In this document: positions 32,443 through 41,119 of the stretch, in pieces
How positions within the stretch are numbered: position 1 is the stretch's first letter
How the letters are laid out: the number at the start of each line of letters is the position of its first letter
Assembly (NCBI GenBank): GCA_012270045.1
Contig: JAAXJC010000153.1
Location: 43,655 to 107,654, forward strand
DNA length: 64,000 bases
Direction of reading: 5' to 3'
Source: Luminiphilus sp.
GTDB lineage: Bacteria > Pseudomonadota > Gammaproteobacteria > Pseudomonadales > Halieaceae
The notes under the pieces: generated by a model
What the model saw: only the letters and a program-made list of their open reading frames with translations
The model's database searches: none
Told to the model about the DNA's origin: nothing
Position numbers and translations under genes: made by a program

Positions 32443-33570
32443 TTACAAATCGTTACCACGGCCTGAGCCTGGTGAGCCCGTTACCGCTCCCTGTTCCACG
32501 TGGAACAGTTTTTTGTTCGCACCAGACCAAAACCCAGCGACCTCTTGCTCACTAACCGTGGTGATGAGCACCTGAGAGGCCTCGTTCTCGAGCAAACCAC
32601 CGACCCGGGCGGCATGATCCAGGTCCAGTTCCGCGGCAATATCATCAACCGCGTAAACTGGCGAGCCGCCCCGGCCGTCGGCCATCAGTCGCCCCTGTGC
32701 CAATCTCAGGGCGATGGTGGTCAGTTTCAACTGGCCCCGGGACATGACCTCTGCCGCCGGGCGACCTCCCCATTGCAAACGCAGATCAGCCCTGTGCGGC
32801 CCAACATGGGTGAACCCCCTGGCCCTGTCGGACTCGAGACTCCTGACCAAACCAGCCTCCAGAGTCCCCGCCTGGTCCCACCCGGGGCGATAAGACAAGC
32901 AAACCGACGCCAGCTCCGGGCTTAATTCAGCCATCACCCCCTCAAATACAGGGCCCAGCTCTTCAACCAATGACGCACGTTGTGTTGTCAGGATGCTGCC
33001 GGTCTTTACCAGCTCGGGCAACCAGGGATCATCCCTGCCTATAGTACCATGGCGAAGCCCCGCATTACGCTGTTTTAGCGCTCGCTGATATCGCCTCCAA
33101 ATATTGATAAAGCCCTGTTCCACGTGGAACAGGGCCCCATCCATCAGCCGCCGCCGGCCCTCGGGCGGCCCCCCAACGAGCTCAGTGGAGGTGGGGTCAA
33201 TAATTATCGTTGGCAACACGGTGGCGAACTCTGCCAGGGATGCGGCGGGCTCGCCGTTAATTTTCAGGGTGAGCTCGCCAGTCCGGGTACGTCTCATACC
33301 CAGGGACAAGACCCCGGCCTTCACCACCACACGGGCCTGAACCACGCAGTCCTCCCGGTCGTGCTGGATTACCGGCCCAATGGTGTTGGAACGAAAGGAC
33401 CGGCCGGTGGCCAACAGGGATACGCCCTCGAGAATGCTGGATTTACCGCTGCCGTTGGGGCCCGCAATAACGTTGCCACCGGCGGCAAATTCGATCCGCT
33501 GCGTAGCCAGGTTGCGCACCCCTTCTACATAAAGGCTCTCAAGCCATGGGCCATGGTTGTCTTTGGTCAT
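32443..33570 (-). CDS. recF: DNA replication and repair protein RecF
   Basis: A 375-residue SMC-like ATPase that, with RecO and RecR, loads RecA at single-strand gaps. Walker A is AGPNGSGKSS near the N-terminus, the signature is around SRGQLKLTTIALRLAQG, and the Walker B part is VYAVDDIAAELD. The gene contains two copies of the peptide LFHVEQG, each encoded by a perfect parS palindrome. It lies 35 bp after dnaN and 20 bp before gyrB. Confidence 0.97.
   Translation of the reverse strand: MTKDNHGPWLESLYVEGVRNLATQRIEFAAGGNVIAGPNGSGKSSILEGVSLLATGRSFRSNTIGPVIQHDREDCVVQARVVVKAGVLSLGMRRTRTGELTLKINGEPAASLAEFATVLPTIIIDPTSTELVGGPPEGRRRLMDGALFHVEQGFINIWRRYQRALKQRNAGLRHGTIGRDDPWLPELVKTGSILTTQRASLVEELGPVFEGVMAELSPELASVCLSYRPGWDQAGTLEAGLVRSLESDRARGFTHVGPHRADLRLQWGGRPAAEVMSRGQLKLTTIALRLAQGRLMADGRGGSPVYAVDDIAAELDLDHAARVGGLLENEASQVLITTVSEQEVAGFWSGANKKLFHVEQGAVTGSPGSGRGNDL
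32492..32507. other. parS: parS centromere site 1 (inside recF)
   Basis: TGTTCCACGTGGAACA is a perfect 16-bp palindrome and a full match to the chromosomal ParB-binding consensus TGTTNCACGTGNAACA. It lies in the C-terminal coding part of recF. It is the expected loading site for the ParB encoded at 44485-45396. Confidence 0.93.
33116..33131. other. parS: parS centromere site 2 (inside recF)
   Basis: A second copy of TGTTCCACGTGGAACA, 624 bp from the first, in the middle of recF. The identity extends to the 20-mer CTGTTCCACGTGGAACAGGG on the recF coding strand. No third copy was seen in the window. Confidence 0.93.
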
Positions 33571-33605
33571 CCTGGGCTAGGCCTGACGGGGGCGCCCGGG
33601 GTGGT

Positions 33606-34703
33606 TCAGAGCCGCATTGGCATAACCACGTAAAGCGAGTCGCCCTCCTCCGCCTCTTCGAGCAGTGCGCTGCTCGCCGAGTCCGACAGGGACAGCCTGA
33701 TTTTCTCGCCATCCAACACGGAGAGCACATCCAGGAGATAGCTGACATTGAAGCCCACCTCCAGCTCATCTCCCTGATATTCGACAGCGACCACCTCCTC
33801 AGCCTGCTCCTGCTCTGGGTTGTTGGCGGTGATATCCAGGGTGTCCTCGCTTAGCTTTAACCTGACGCCTCGATACTTTTCGTTGGAAAGGATGGCCGTC
33901 CTGGTAAAGGCCTGGCGAAGTTCAAGGCGCTCACCTATCACAGTTTTATCAGCCGACTTGGGCAGTACCCGTTCGTACTCAGGAAACTTGCCGTCGACCA
34001 GCTTTGAGGTGAAGGTGAACTGTTTGTTCACCGCTCGAATATGGTTGCTGCCAATCACAAGCCGCAGCGTATCGTCGGCATCCAACAGGCGTGACAGCTC
34101 CAAAATGCCCTTGCGAGGGACAATGACCGAGGCGTCTCCAACACTGACCGCATCGTCCGCGGTACACAGTGCCAGGCGATGCCCGTCGGTCGCGACCATG
34201 CGCAAGCGCCCCGCCTTCAGCTCCAACAGCATACCGTTCAAGTAGTAGCGCACATCCTGCTGCGCCATGGCGAAGCTGGTCCGCTCTATCAGCCGTTTCA
34301 GCACCGCCTGGGGTAGTTCGAGGGACAAATCACCCCCCTGCTCATCCACCGACGGAAACTCAGACGCTGGCAAGGTGGAGAGTGTGAATCGGCTGCGCCC
34401 CGCCTTCACCATGGCCTTACCCGAGCTGACACTGAATTCTATTGTGGAACCGTCTGGAAGGGACTTACAGATGTCCACCAGCTTGCGCGCCGGAACGGTG
34501 ATTTCCCCATCCTCGCTATCACCATCCACAGGCACCCGACCCACCAGCTCCACCTCCAGGTCCGTCCCCGTAAGAGACAGCTGCCCCGCCTCCAGGCTCA
34601 TGAACACGTTGGACAATATGGGCAGGGTCTGGCGCCGCTCGACCACACCGGCTACCAGGTTGAGCGGTTTGATCAGGGCATCCCGGGAAATACTGAACTT
34701 CAT
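33606..34703 (-). CDS. dnaN: DNA polymerase III beta sliding clamp
   Basis: The 365-residue ring-forming clamp that tethers Pol III and other partners to DNA. The N-terminus MKFSISRDALIKPLNLVAGVVERRQTLP-type and the C-terminal YVVMPMRL, which forms part of the partner-binding pocket, are typical. The three repeated clamp domains fill the length. It starts 50 bp after the dnaA stop, and the dnaA-dnaN-recF-gyrB order is the ancestral bacterial one. Confidence 0.99.
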   Translation of the reverse strand: MKFSISRDALIKPLNLVAGVVERRQTLPILSNVFMSLEAGQLSLTGTDLEVELVGRVPVDGDSEDGEITVPARKLVDICKSLPDGSTIEFSVSSGKAMVKAGRSRFTLSTLPASEFPSVDEQGGDLSLELPQAVLKRLIERTSFAMAQQDVRYYLNGMLLELKAGRLRMVATDGHRLALCTADDAVSVGDASVIVPRKGILELSRLLDADDTLRLVIGSNHIRAVNKQFTFTSKLVDGKFPEYERVLPKSADKTVIGERLELRQAFTRTAILSNEKYRGVRLKLSEDTLDITANNPEQEQAEEVVAVEYQGDELEVGFNVSYLLDVLSVLDGEKIRLSLSDSASSALLEEAEEGDSLYVVMPMRL

Positions 34704-34753
34704 GGTGTTACGGCTCCAAGCAGAATGCGTCCAGGACGCTCCTGAACCGCTGT

Positions 34754-36196
34754 TCAGGTGGTCAGTAGACGCAGCAAATTCTTGTAATCTTCGCGAATAT
34801 CTGAGGTGGTTTCACGAAGCTCCTTTATCTTACGACAAGCGTGCAGCACTGTCGTGTGGTCTCTACCCCCAAAGGAGTCACCAATTTCCGGCAAGCTGTG
34901 ATTGGTAAGCTCCTTGGACAGCGCCATCGCAACCTGGCGCGGACGCGCAATGGAGCGACTGCGTCTCTTGGACATGAGATCAGCGAGTTTAATTTTATAG
35001 TATTCAGCGACAATGCGTTTGATGTTGTCGAGGCTGACCTGCTTGTCCTGCAGCGCCAGCAGATCCTTCAGGCTTTCTTTTATCAGATCAATATCAAACG
35101 GTCTGCCGGTAAAATTGGCGCTGGCAATGACACGCTTCAATGCGCCCTCAAGCTCCCGAACATTGGAACGAATACGCTGGGCAATGAAAAAAGCCGCCTC
35201 AGGTGACAGGGAAATTCCAGATTGCTCGGCCTTCTTCATCAAAATGGCCACCCGGGTTTCAAGCTCGGGGGGCTCCACTGCCACAGTGAGACCCCAGCCG
35301 AAGCGGGACTTCAGACGCTCCTCAAGCCCGTCAATTTCCTTGGGATATCGATCGCAGGTGAGAATCATCTGTTGGCCGCCCTCGAGCAGCGCGTTAAAGG
35401 TGTGGAAAAACTCTTCCTGGGACCGGTCTTTATTGGCAAAGAACTGAATATCGTCAATCAGCAGTGCATCCACCGAACGGTAATAGCGCTTGAAGTCATT
35501 GATGGCATTAAGCTGCAGGGCTTTGACCATATCCGCGACAAACCGCTCTGAGTGCAGGTATACAATGCGCGCGTCCGGTTTGTGCCGGCGCAGGGAATTG
35601 CCCACAGCGTGCATCAAGTGGGTCTTGCCAAGGCCCACCCCTCCATAGAGAAACAACGGGTTGTAGGAGTCACCCGGATTGTCCGCCACTTGTTGGGCTG
35701 CTGCCAGCGCCAACTGGTTGCTCTTCCCCTCCACGAACGACCGGAAGGTATAGCTGTCCACGAGATTGTGCTGGTGAGTGGGAACGGCTCTGATCGGGGC
35801 CCGTGGGGCACCGGCAGAAGTCACGCCGCCACGAATACTGCTGTTACTGGTAACGACGGTAGCAACCGTGGTCGGACGCTCCGCTGGCTGTATCCCGGGT
35901 AACGCTGGCCTGCCCCGCTCGGGCTGGGAGGGAGTCGCCGGGTTCGCACCAACAACCACACTGACACGCGCCCCTTTAATGCCAGCCTCGGACAGAATTT
36001 GGGAGATCATGGCGGCATAACGCTCTTCCACAAAGTCCCGGATAAACCGGTTGGGGGCTGAAAGGGTGACCCCGCCACTGGACGTGTCGGCCAACAGTGG
36101 GCGGATCCAGGTGTTGAATTGTTGGGAGGGCAGTTCGTCCTCCAGTCGACCGAGGCACCACTGCCAGGAATCTGTGTTTATAGCGCTGAGTGACAC
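34754..36196 (-). CDS. dnaA: Chromosomal replication initiator protein DnaA
   Basis: A 480-residue AAA+ initiator that binds DnaA boxes and melts oriC. Domain I has [13 protein letters not shown]. Domain III has Walker [14 protein letters not shown] and Walker B DDIQFF. Domain IV ends with [15 protein letters not shown], the DNA-binding signature. The frame is open to 36448. The GTG at 36196 is chosen because CGGAG lies six bases before it. The ATG at 36202 abuts that ribosome site, so it is the less likely start. The upstream gap carries the candidate origin. Confidence 0.98.
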   Translation of the reverse strand: MSLSAINTDSWQWCLGRLEDELPSQQFNTWIRPLLADTSSGGVTLSAPNRFIRDFVEERYAAMISQILSEAGIKGARVSVVVGANPATPSQPERGRPALPGIQPAERPTTVATVVTSNSSIRGGVTSAGAPRAPIRAVPTHQHNLVDSYTFRSFVEGKSNQLALAAAQQVADNPGDSYNPLFLYGGVGLGKTHLMHAVGNSLRRHKPDARIVYLHSERFVADMVKALQLNAINDFKRYYRSVDALLIDDIQFFANKDRSQEEFFHTFNALLEGGQQMILTCDRYPKEIDGLEERLKSRFGWGLTVAVEPPELETRVAILMKKAEQSGISLSPEAAFFIAQRIRSNVRELEGALKRVIASANFTGRPFDIDLIKESLKDLLALQDKQVSLDNIKRIVAEYYKIKLADLMSKRRSRSIARPRQVAMALSKELTNHSLPEIGDSFGGRDHTTVLHACRKIKELRETTSDIREDYKNLLRLLTT

Positions 36197-36202
36197 GTGC
36201 AT

Positions 36203-36697
36203 CTCCGTTGGGTGACTGCTCACCACAACTTGTTGTTGGCGCCGCTCGGAGGGGCTTGTGGCCCTGTTTCCGGCGTCGGCTCTTATGGTTAAGGGCATGT
36301 ACCAGCGGCCCGGGGCTGGAACGCAGCAAACCGCTTGTGCAGACATAGTTATCCACAAACCCAATCCGTTCGCAAACGCTTTTTTTATCAACAAAATCAA
36401 TGGTTTGTGCGTTGTCTTGGCGCTAACCCGAAACCCAAAACAAATCAAGTATCAACAACGATCTGCCTGTGGATAAGCTGTGTATTTTGCTGCGGGGTTA
36501 CGCCTAAATGCAGGGGCTGTTATGGGGTGGATTTTATCAAGTGCACCTCCAGCCCAGCCGGCTATGTAAGTGGGTACACACTTCAAAAAAATATGACTTT
36601 TTTGCGCGCCGGTCATCCTGCTCTCACCAGCACTTGCTACGGGGCTATGCCGCACGTATACTCCGCGCCCCCAATCTTCCTGCACAGGCACACTGCC
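36203..36697. other. oriC: Candidate oriC in the dnaA-rpmH gap
   Basis: A stretch of 495 bp without a gene. It holds a perfect DnaA box TTATCCACA at 36349-36357 (plus) and another at 36468-36476 (minus), with a one-mismatch box TTATCAACA at 36385-36393. The 120 bp between the perfect boxes is AT-rich, with a T-tract at 36380-36386 that could unwind. Only one GATC was seen there (about 36460), so SeqA-type clustering is absent. The right part carries the rpmH promoter. Pseudomonas origins lie at the same place. Confidence 0.8.
36634..36662 (+). promoter_or_regulatory. rpmH-rnpA promoter
   Basis: TTGCTA at 36634-36639 and TATACT at 36657-36662 are separated by exactly 17 bp. Transcription would begin about 36669, 29 bases before the rpmH ATG. 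Confidence 0.75.
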
Positions 36698-36832
36698 ATG
36701 AAGCGTACATTTCAGCCCAGCGTATTGAAGCGCAAACGCACCCACGGCTTTCGCGCCCGCATGGCGACCAAGAGTGGCCGCCAGGTCATAGCCCGTCGTC
36801 GAGCGCGTGGACGCAAGCGCCTCGCCTGCTGA
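36698..36832 (+). CDS. rpmH: 50S ribosomal protein L34
   Basis: A 44-residue, strongly basic ribosomal protein. It starts MKRTFQPS, has the core [17 protein letters not shown] and ends in an Arg/Lys-rich tail, all standard for L34. The ATG at 36698 follows a recognisable sigma-70 promoter. rnpA begins 41 bases downstream, as in nearly all bacteria. Confidence 0.99.
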   Translation: MKRTFQPSVLKRKRTHGFRARMATKSGRQVIARRRARGRKRLAC

Positions 36833-36873
36833 CCCAACAACACCCCGCGGACAGCACCGAACGGCCCGGCCTG

Positions 36874-37236
36874 ATGGCGGATCAGGGCTTCACATTTCCC
36901 CGGACCAGTCGGCTCCTCAATGCCAGCGACTTCAGTCGCGTGTTTAAGCATTGCGAATTCAGGGCAGCGTCAAAGCACCTGCTGCTGCTATCGATCACCA
37001 ACCCCAGTCATTCCCGCCTGGGTTTGATCATTGCCAAGAAGCATGTTCGGCTGGCGGTTCAGAGAAACCGTATTAAACGCATTATCAGGGAACATTTCCG
37101 ACTGTCTCCGCCCAACAAAAACATCGACGCCGTGGTTTTGGCCAGACCGGGCCTCGCCGATCTGTCTAACGACGAAATTCGCCGCACGCTCGCCACCCTG
37201 TGGCAAAAGATTGAGCGCCAGGGTGCAACAACATGA
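36874..37236 (+). CDS. rnpA: Ribonuclease P protein component
   Basis: A 120-residue basic protein that assists the catalytic RNase P RNA in tRNA 5' maturation. The RNR signature is present in [16 protein letters not shown], preceded by [12 protein letters not shown]. The frame is open far upstream, but the ATG at 36874 gives the family N-terminus ([13 protein letters not shown]). Its stop overlaps the yidD start by 4 bases. Confidence 0.96.
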   Translation: MADQGFTFPRTSRLLNASDFSRVFKHCEFRAASKHLLLLSITNPSHSRLGLIIAKKHVRLAVQRNRIKRIIREHFRLSPPNKNIDAVVLARPGLADLSNDEIRRTLATLWQKIERQGATT

Positions 37237-37496
37237 CGCCGGCCACCTCCTCCAGCCCGCTGAACCAGATTAGCCAGTTGTTGCGTCTCGGGTGCGCAAA
37301 ATTAATTCAGCTGTACAGACTGGTCCTCAGCCCATGGGTTGGCCGTGCCTGCCGATTTGAGCCTACATGCTCCCACTACACCGAAGAGGCCATAATCCGG
37401 TTCGGTGTTGTGCGAGGCATTTGGCTGGGCATGCGGCGCATTGGGCGGTGTCATCCTGGGTGCCAAGGCGGTTATGATCCGGTGCCCGACGACTGA
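37233..37496 (+). CDS. yidD: Membrane protein insertion efficiency factor YidD
   Basis: An 87-residue amphipathic protein that helps YidC-dependent insertion. Family blocks are [24 protein letters not shown]-like with three cysteines, and the end [17 protein letters not shown]. It overlaps rnpA by 4 bases and precedes yidC by 55 bases, the conserved rpmH-rnpA-yidD-yidC order. Confidence 0.96.
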   Translation: MTPATSSSPLNQISQLLRLGCAKLIQLYRLVLSPWVGRACRFEPTCSHYTEEAIIRFGVVRGIWLGMRRIGRCHPGCQGGYDPVPDD

Positions 37497-37551
37497 TGAA
37501 GACCTTACCAACAGAACCCCAAACCACCACATTGATGTACAGACGAGCCCA

Positions 37552-39267
37552 ATGGACATTCAACGCTATTTACTGATTGCGGTTGCAGCCGCACTGTCAT
37601 TTATGCTGCTGACCGAATGGACCGCCTTCAAAGACCAGCGGTTGGCAGACGAGCGTGACCTGCGCTCCGGCGTTGTAACCGCCTCGGGTTCCCTTGCCGA
37701 CAACACCGAGCTGCCCGCCGCCACCGACGCGCCTGTAGTGCCGATAAGCGTCCCGGACACGGGTGATGACCTTCCCGCGGTTGAGTTGCCAGAGGCTTCT
37801 TCCCCCGGGGATGTCGATGCTGGCTCTTCAGCAGACAACGCCATCCGGATAACCACCGAGGTGCTTGATGTCGTCATCGACCTTACTGGTGGTGACATCA
37901 TTGAAACATCCCTGACCAAATTCCCAGAAAAAATTGATGACCCCGACACGCCCCTGTTACTGCTGGAGCAGAACGGCAACCGGACCTACATCATGCAGTC
38001 GGGCTTGGTAGGGCCCGACGGCATCGACACGCCCTCCCGGGCGCGCTATTCGGCAGAACAGCGTCATTTTCGCGTTGCCGGTTCCGCACCGACAACGGTC
38101 ACCCTGGTCGCCCTGGATACGCCTGAGGGCGTCCGTGTTGAAAAACAATTCACACTGACCGGCGACAGTTACACCATCGAGATCGGCTACCGCGTCAGCA
38201 ACAGCGGCATGGATGAATGGCAGGCGGTACCTTTCGCACAACTGAAACGAGACAGCTCCGCGCCCATTAACGCCGACTCCAGTGGTTTTGGTATGCAGCC
38301 TTTTCTCGGCGCAGCAACCACCACACCGGAAGACCGGTTTCTGAAGTTCAGCTTTTCAGATATCGCCGAGGACCCCTGGAAGATTCAACAAACGGGCGGC
38401 TGGATTGCCATGCTGCAGCACTACTTCACCGCCGCCCTGATCCCCGCGCCGGATCAAAGCCACAGTTATTCCACCCGGCAAACCAAGACTGGATTCAACA
38501 TAGCCGGCTTCACCAGCACACCTCTGCGGGTTGGCCCCCAAAACGAGGGTCAGTGGTCAACCCGTTTTTATGTTGGACCCAAAGATCAATACACCCTGGC
38601 TGCCCTGGCCCCTCACCTGGAATTGGTGGTGGACTACGGCTGGCTGTGGTGGATTGCCCAGCCACTGTTCTGGCTGCTCACCCAAATTCAGGCCATCGTC
38701 AGCAACTGGGGTGTTGCCATCATCCTGCTGACCTTGCTGATCAAAACCGCCTTTTACAAGCTTTCTGCGGCGAGTTATCGATCCATGGCAAGAATGCGAA
38801 AAGTGCAGCCCAAGATGATGGCAATCCGGGAACAGCACGCCAGCGATAAGCAAAAACAATCCCAGGCCATGATGGAGCTGTACAAAAAAGAGAAGATCAA
38901 CCCGATGGGGGGCTGCTTGCCCATCCTTGTCCAGATGCCGGTCTTTATTGCCCTGTACTGGGTGTTAATGGAATCCGTGGAGTTACGACAGGCGCCGTTC
39001 GCGCTGTGGATCAAAGACTTGTCTGTGATGGATCCCTACTTTGTCTTGCCGGTGATGATGGGCGCTTCCATGTTTTTCATGCAAAAGCTGAACCCGCCGC
39101 CACCGGACCCCATGCAGGCGAAACTGATGCAGTGGTTACCTGTGGTCTTTACATTCTTCTTCCTTTGGTTCCCGGCCGGACTGGTGCTGTACTGGGTGGT
39201 GAACAACCTTCTCTCCATGGCACAACAATATGTCATCACCCGGAAAATCGAGCGAGAAGGCGCCTGA
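37552..39267 (+). CDS. yidC: Membrane protein insertase YidC
   Basis: A 571-residue inner-membrane insertase. It has an N-terminal helix (IQRYLLIAVAAALSFML), a large periplasmic beta-domain (about 60-350) and five C-terminal helices with the hydrophilic groove; GGCLPILVQMPVFIALYWVL is the conserved core. The frame is open from 37405, but the ATG at 37552 gives the canonical MDIQR start. The 3' end overlaps mnmE by 38 bp. Confidence 0.98.
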   Translation: MDIQRYLLIAVAAALSFMLLTEWTAFKDQRLADERDLRSGVVTASGSLADNTELPAATDAPVVPISVPDTGDDLPAVELPEASSPGDVDAGSSADNAIRITTEVLDVVIDLTGGDIIETSLTKFPEKIDDPDTPLLLLEQNGNRTYIMQSGLVGPDGIDTPSRARYSAEQRHFRVAGSAPTTVTLVALDTPEGVRVEKQFTLTGDSYTIEIGYRVSNSGMDEWQAVPFAQLKRDSSAPINADSSGFGMQPFLGAATTTPEDRFLKFSFSDIAEDPWKIQQTGGWIAMLQHYFTAALIPAPDQSHSYSTRQTKTGFNIAGFTSTPLRVGPQNEGQWSTRFYVGPKDQYTLAALAPHLELVVDYGWLWWIAQPLFWLLTQIQAIVSNWGVAIILLTLLIKTAFYKLSAASYRSMARMRKVQPKMMAIREQHASDKQKQSQAMMELYKKEKINPMGGCLPILVQMPVFIALYWVLMESVELRQAPFALWIKDLSVMDPYFVLPVMMGASMFFMQKLNPPPPDPMQAKLMQWLPVVFTFFFLWFPAGLVLYWVVNNLLSMAQQYVITRKIEREGA

Positions 39268-40636
39268 GGTAGCAGCTGAAGAGCTCCCCCAGAGACCTGG
39301 TGTCGAGCGGGATACCATCGCCGCCATTGCCACACCCGCTGGCGTTGGGGGTGTCGGCATCATCAGGCTTTCAGGCACGAAAGTAACAGACATCGCCGGC
39401 TCCCTTTGCGGCGACACCCACCTGCGCGAACGCTTTGCCCACTACCGCGAATTCCTGGACAGCAACGGTGACGTTATCGACGACGGCTTGGCCATCCGGT
39501 TCACTGCTCCCCGTTCGTTCACAGGCGAAGACTGCCTCGAACTACAGTGCCATGGTGGCCGGTACGTACTTGCTAGATTGCTACAGCGCTGCCTGGAACT
39601 CGGTGCCCGGGAGGCCCGGGCCGGAGAATTTACCGAACGGGCATTTCTGAATGACAAGATCGATCTGGTGCAGGCGGAGGCCATAGCGGATTTGATAGCT
39701 GCCAACAGCGACGCCGCAGCCCGCCAGGCCCAAGCCAGCCTGCGCGGCGTTTTTTCCGACGCCGTAAACAGTCTGGCCGGCGACGTCACAGCGCTGCGTG
39801 TCTACGTTGAAGCAGCGTTGGACTTTCCGGATGAAGACGTGGATTTTCTTTCCGATGGCAAGGTCGCAGCGTCACTGGAAAGCCTTACGGCGGGACTGCA
39901 ACAACTACTCGATAAAGCGAGGGAAGGGGCATTGTTCCAGGCGGGCGCACAATTGGTGCTGGCCGGCAAACCCAATGCCGGTAAAAGTAGCCTGCTGAAC
40001 GTGTTATCGGGAGATGATGTGGCGATTGTCACCAGCATACCAGGGACTACCCGGGACCTGCTGAAAGAGAACATCGTCATCGGGGGTGTGCCCTTCCAGG
40101 TTGTCGACACCGCAGGCCTGCGCACCAGTGACGACCCCATCGAGCGAGAGGGTATCCGTCGGGCAGAAACCGCTATCCGTGACGCCGACATCACCCTGCT
40201 GGTGATTGATGATGACGCCGAGGATTCGCCAACCACGGATATTGAATCCAAAGACAGCACGCTGCTGGTTTTCAACAAAATAGACCGAAGCGGTCGCTCC
40301 CCCGGGTTTTTTCAACACATCAACAAGGATGCCGTCGCCCTGTCGGTGCACACAGGAGCCGGCATCGACGCTTTGAAGTCTGCAATACTGGACAAGCTGG
40401 GGCTGCAGCAAACCACAGACAACCGGTTCAGTGCCCGACAACGACATATCCAGGCGCTGGAGTCGGCACGGGAGCAACTGGAGGGTTGTCGGCAACGATT
40501 TTCAGAGAACGGCGCCGGGGAGTTGCTGGCCGAGGATCTCAAGTTGATCCATGCCACACTGGGTCAAATAACCGGCGTACTGTCCAGCGATGAATTGTTG
40601 GGCGAAATCTTTGCCAGCTTCTGTATCGGCAAATAA
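39230..40636 (+). CDS. mnmE: tRNA uridine-5-carboxymethylaminomethyl GTPase MnmE
   Basis: A 468-residue GTPase that acts with MnmG to modify U34 of several tRNAs. The N-terminal folate-binding part has DTIAAIATPAGVGGVGIIR. The G domain has KPNAGKSSLLN, DTAGLR and NKID, and the protein ends with the essential CIGK. The only in-frame start before the conserved region is the ATG at 39230, inside yidC, which gives an N-terminal extension of about 25 residues relative to E. coli. The yidC-mnmE overlap suggests coupling. Confidence 0.96.
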   Translation: MSSPGKSSEKAPEVAAEELPQRPGVERDTIAAIATPAGVGGVGIIRLSGTKVTDIAGSLCGDTHLRERFAHYREFLDSNGDVIDDGLAIRFTAPRSFTGEDCLELQCHGGRYVLARLLQRCLELGAREARAGEFTERAFLNDKIDLVQAEAIADLIAANSDAAARQAQASLRGVFSDAVNSLAGDVTALRVYVEAALDFPDEDVDFLSDGKVAASLESLTAGLQQLLDKAREGALFQAGAQLVLAGKPNAGKSSLLNVLSGDDVAIVTSIPGTTRDLLKENIVIGGVPFQVVDTAGLRTSDDPIEREGIRRAETAIRDADITLLVIDDDAEDSPTTDIESKDSTLLVFNKIDRSGRSPGFFQHINKDAVALSVHTGAGIDALKSAILDKLGLQQTTDNRFSARQRHIQALESAREQLEGCRQRFSENGAGELLAEDLKLIHATLGQITGVLSSDELLGEIFASFCIGK

Positions 40637-41119
40637 CACAGCCTTATCACAGCTTGCTGACAATCTGCCCGGACTACCACAGGTTGCTACGGCACAATCC
40701 ACAGCTTGTTAGCCACGGCCGCCGGCTTATCCCGGGGCTGTGATTAATGTCATGGACCACTCGGTGACTGAACTGTGAATAGCCTGGAGAGTAATTCGCG
40801 CCCCAGCTACGGCCTGCAGTTATGCACGGACTATAAAAGGGAATTACCGCTGCTCAGGGCCGGATACCCATAGGGTTACGAGTTCGTAAAACCAGCGAAA
40901 AACCTACGCTGTGACCGGTTATCCCCTGACCAGCAGCGCACTAATAACAACAGCATTAAGATAACCTAACTCATATAAAAATCTTACTTCTTAATGTTTA
41001 TAAGACGGAGGAATAGAAGATCGGGTAATGTCAGGCGACCCAATAGTGGCACTACAACCATTTTCCTCACCTCCCTGTGCGCCTATACTCCGCGGTCGGG
41101 AATTTTCGGGTGAACGGTT
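40637..41119. other. 483-bp gap before mnmG; possible second origin-like region
   Basis: No gene is seen here. The segment 40935-41015 is strikingly AT-rich for this window. Only degenerate DnaA-box-like words occur: TTATGCACG at 40820-40828, TTATCCCCT at 40919-40927 and a CAATCCACA near 40695. In E. coli the origin adjoins mnmG (gidA), so the region is a possible secondary or relic origin. The right end carries the mnmG promoter. Confidence 0.45.
41084..41089 (+). promoter_or_regulatory. Candidate -10 box for mnmG
   Basis: TATACT stands 30 bases before the mnmG start, with a weak TTTTCC 17 bp upstream as -35. The -10 and its right flank (TATACTCCGCG) are identical to those of the rpmH promoter. 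Confidence 0.55.
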
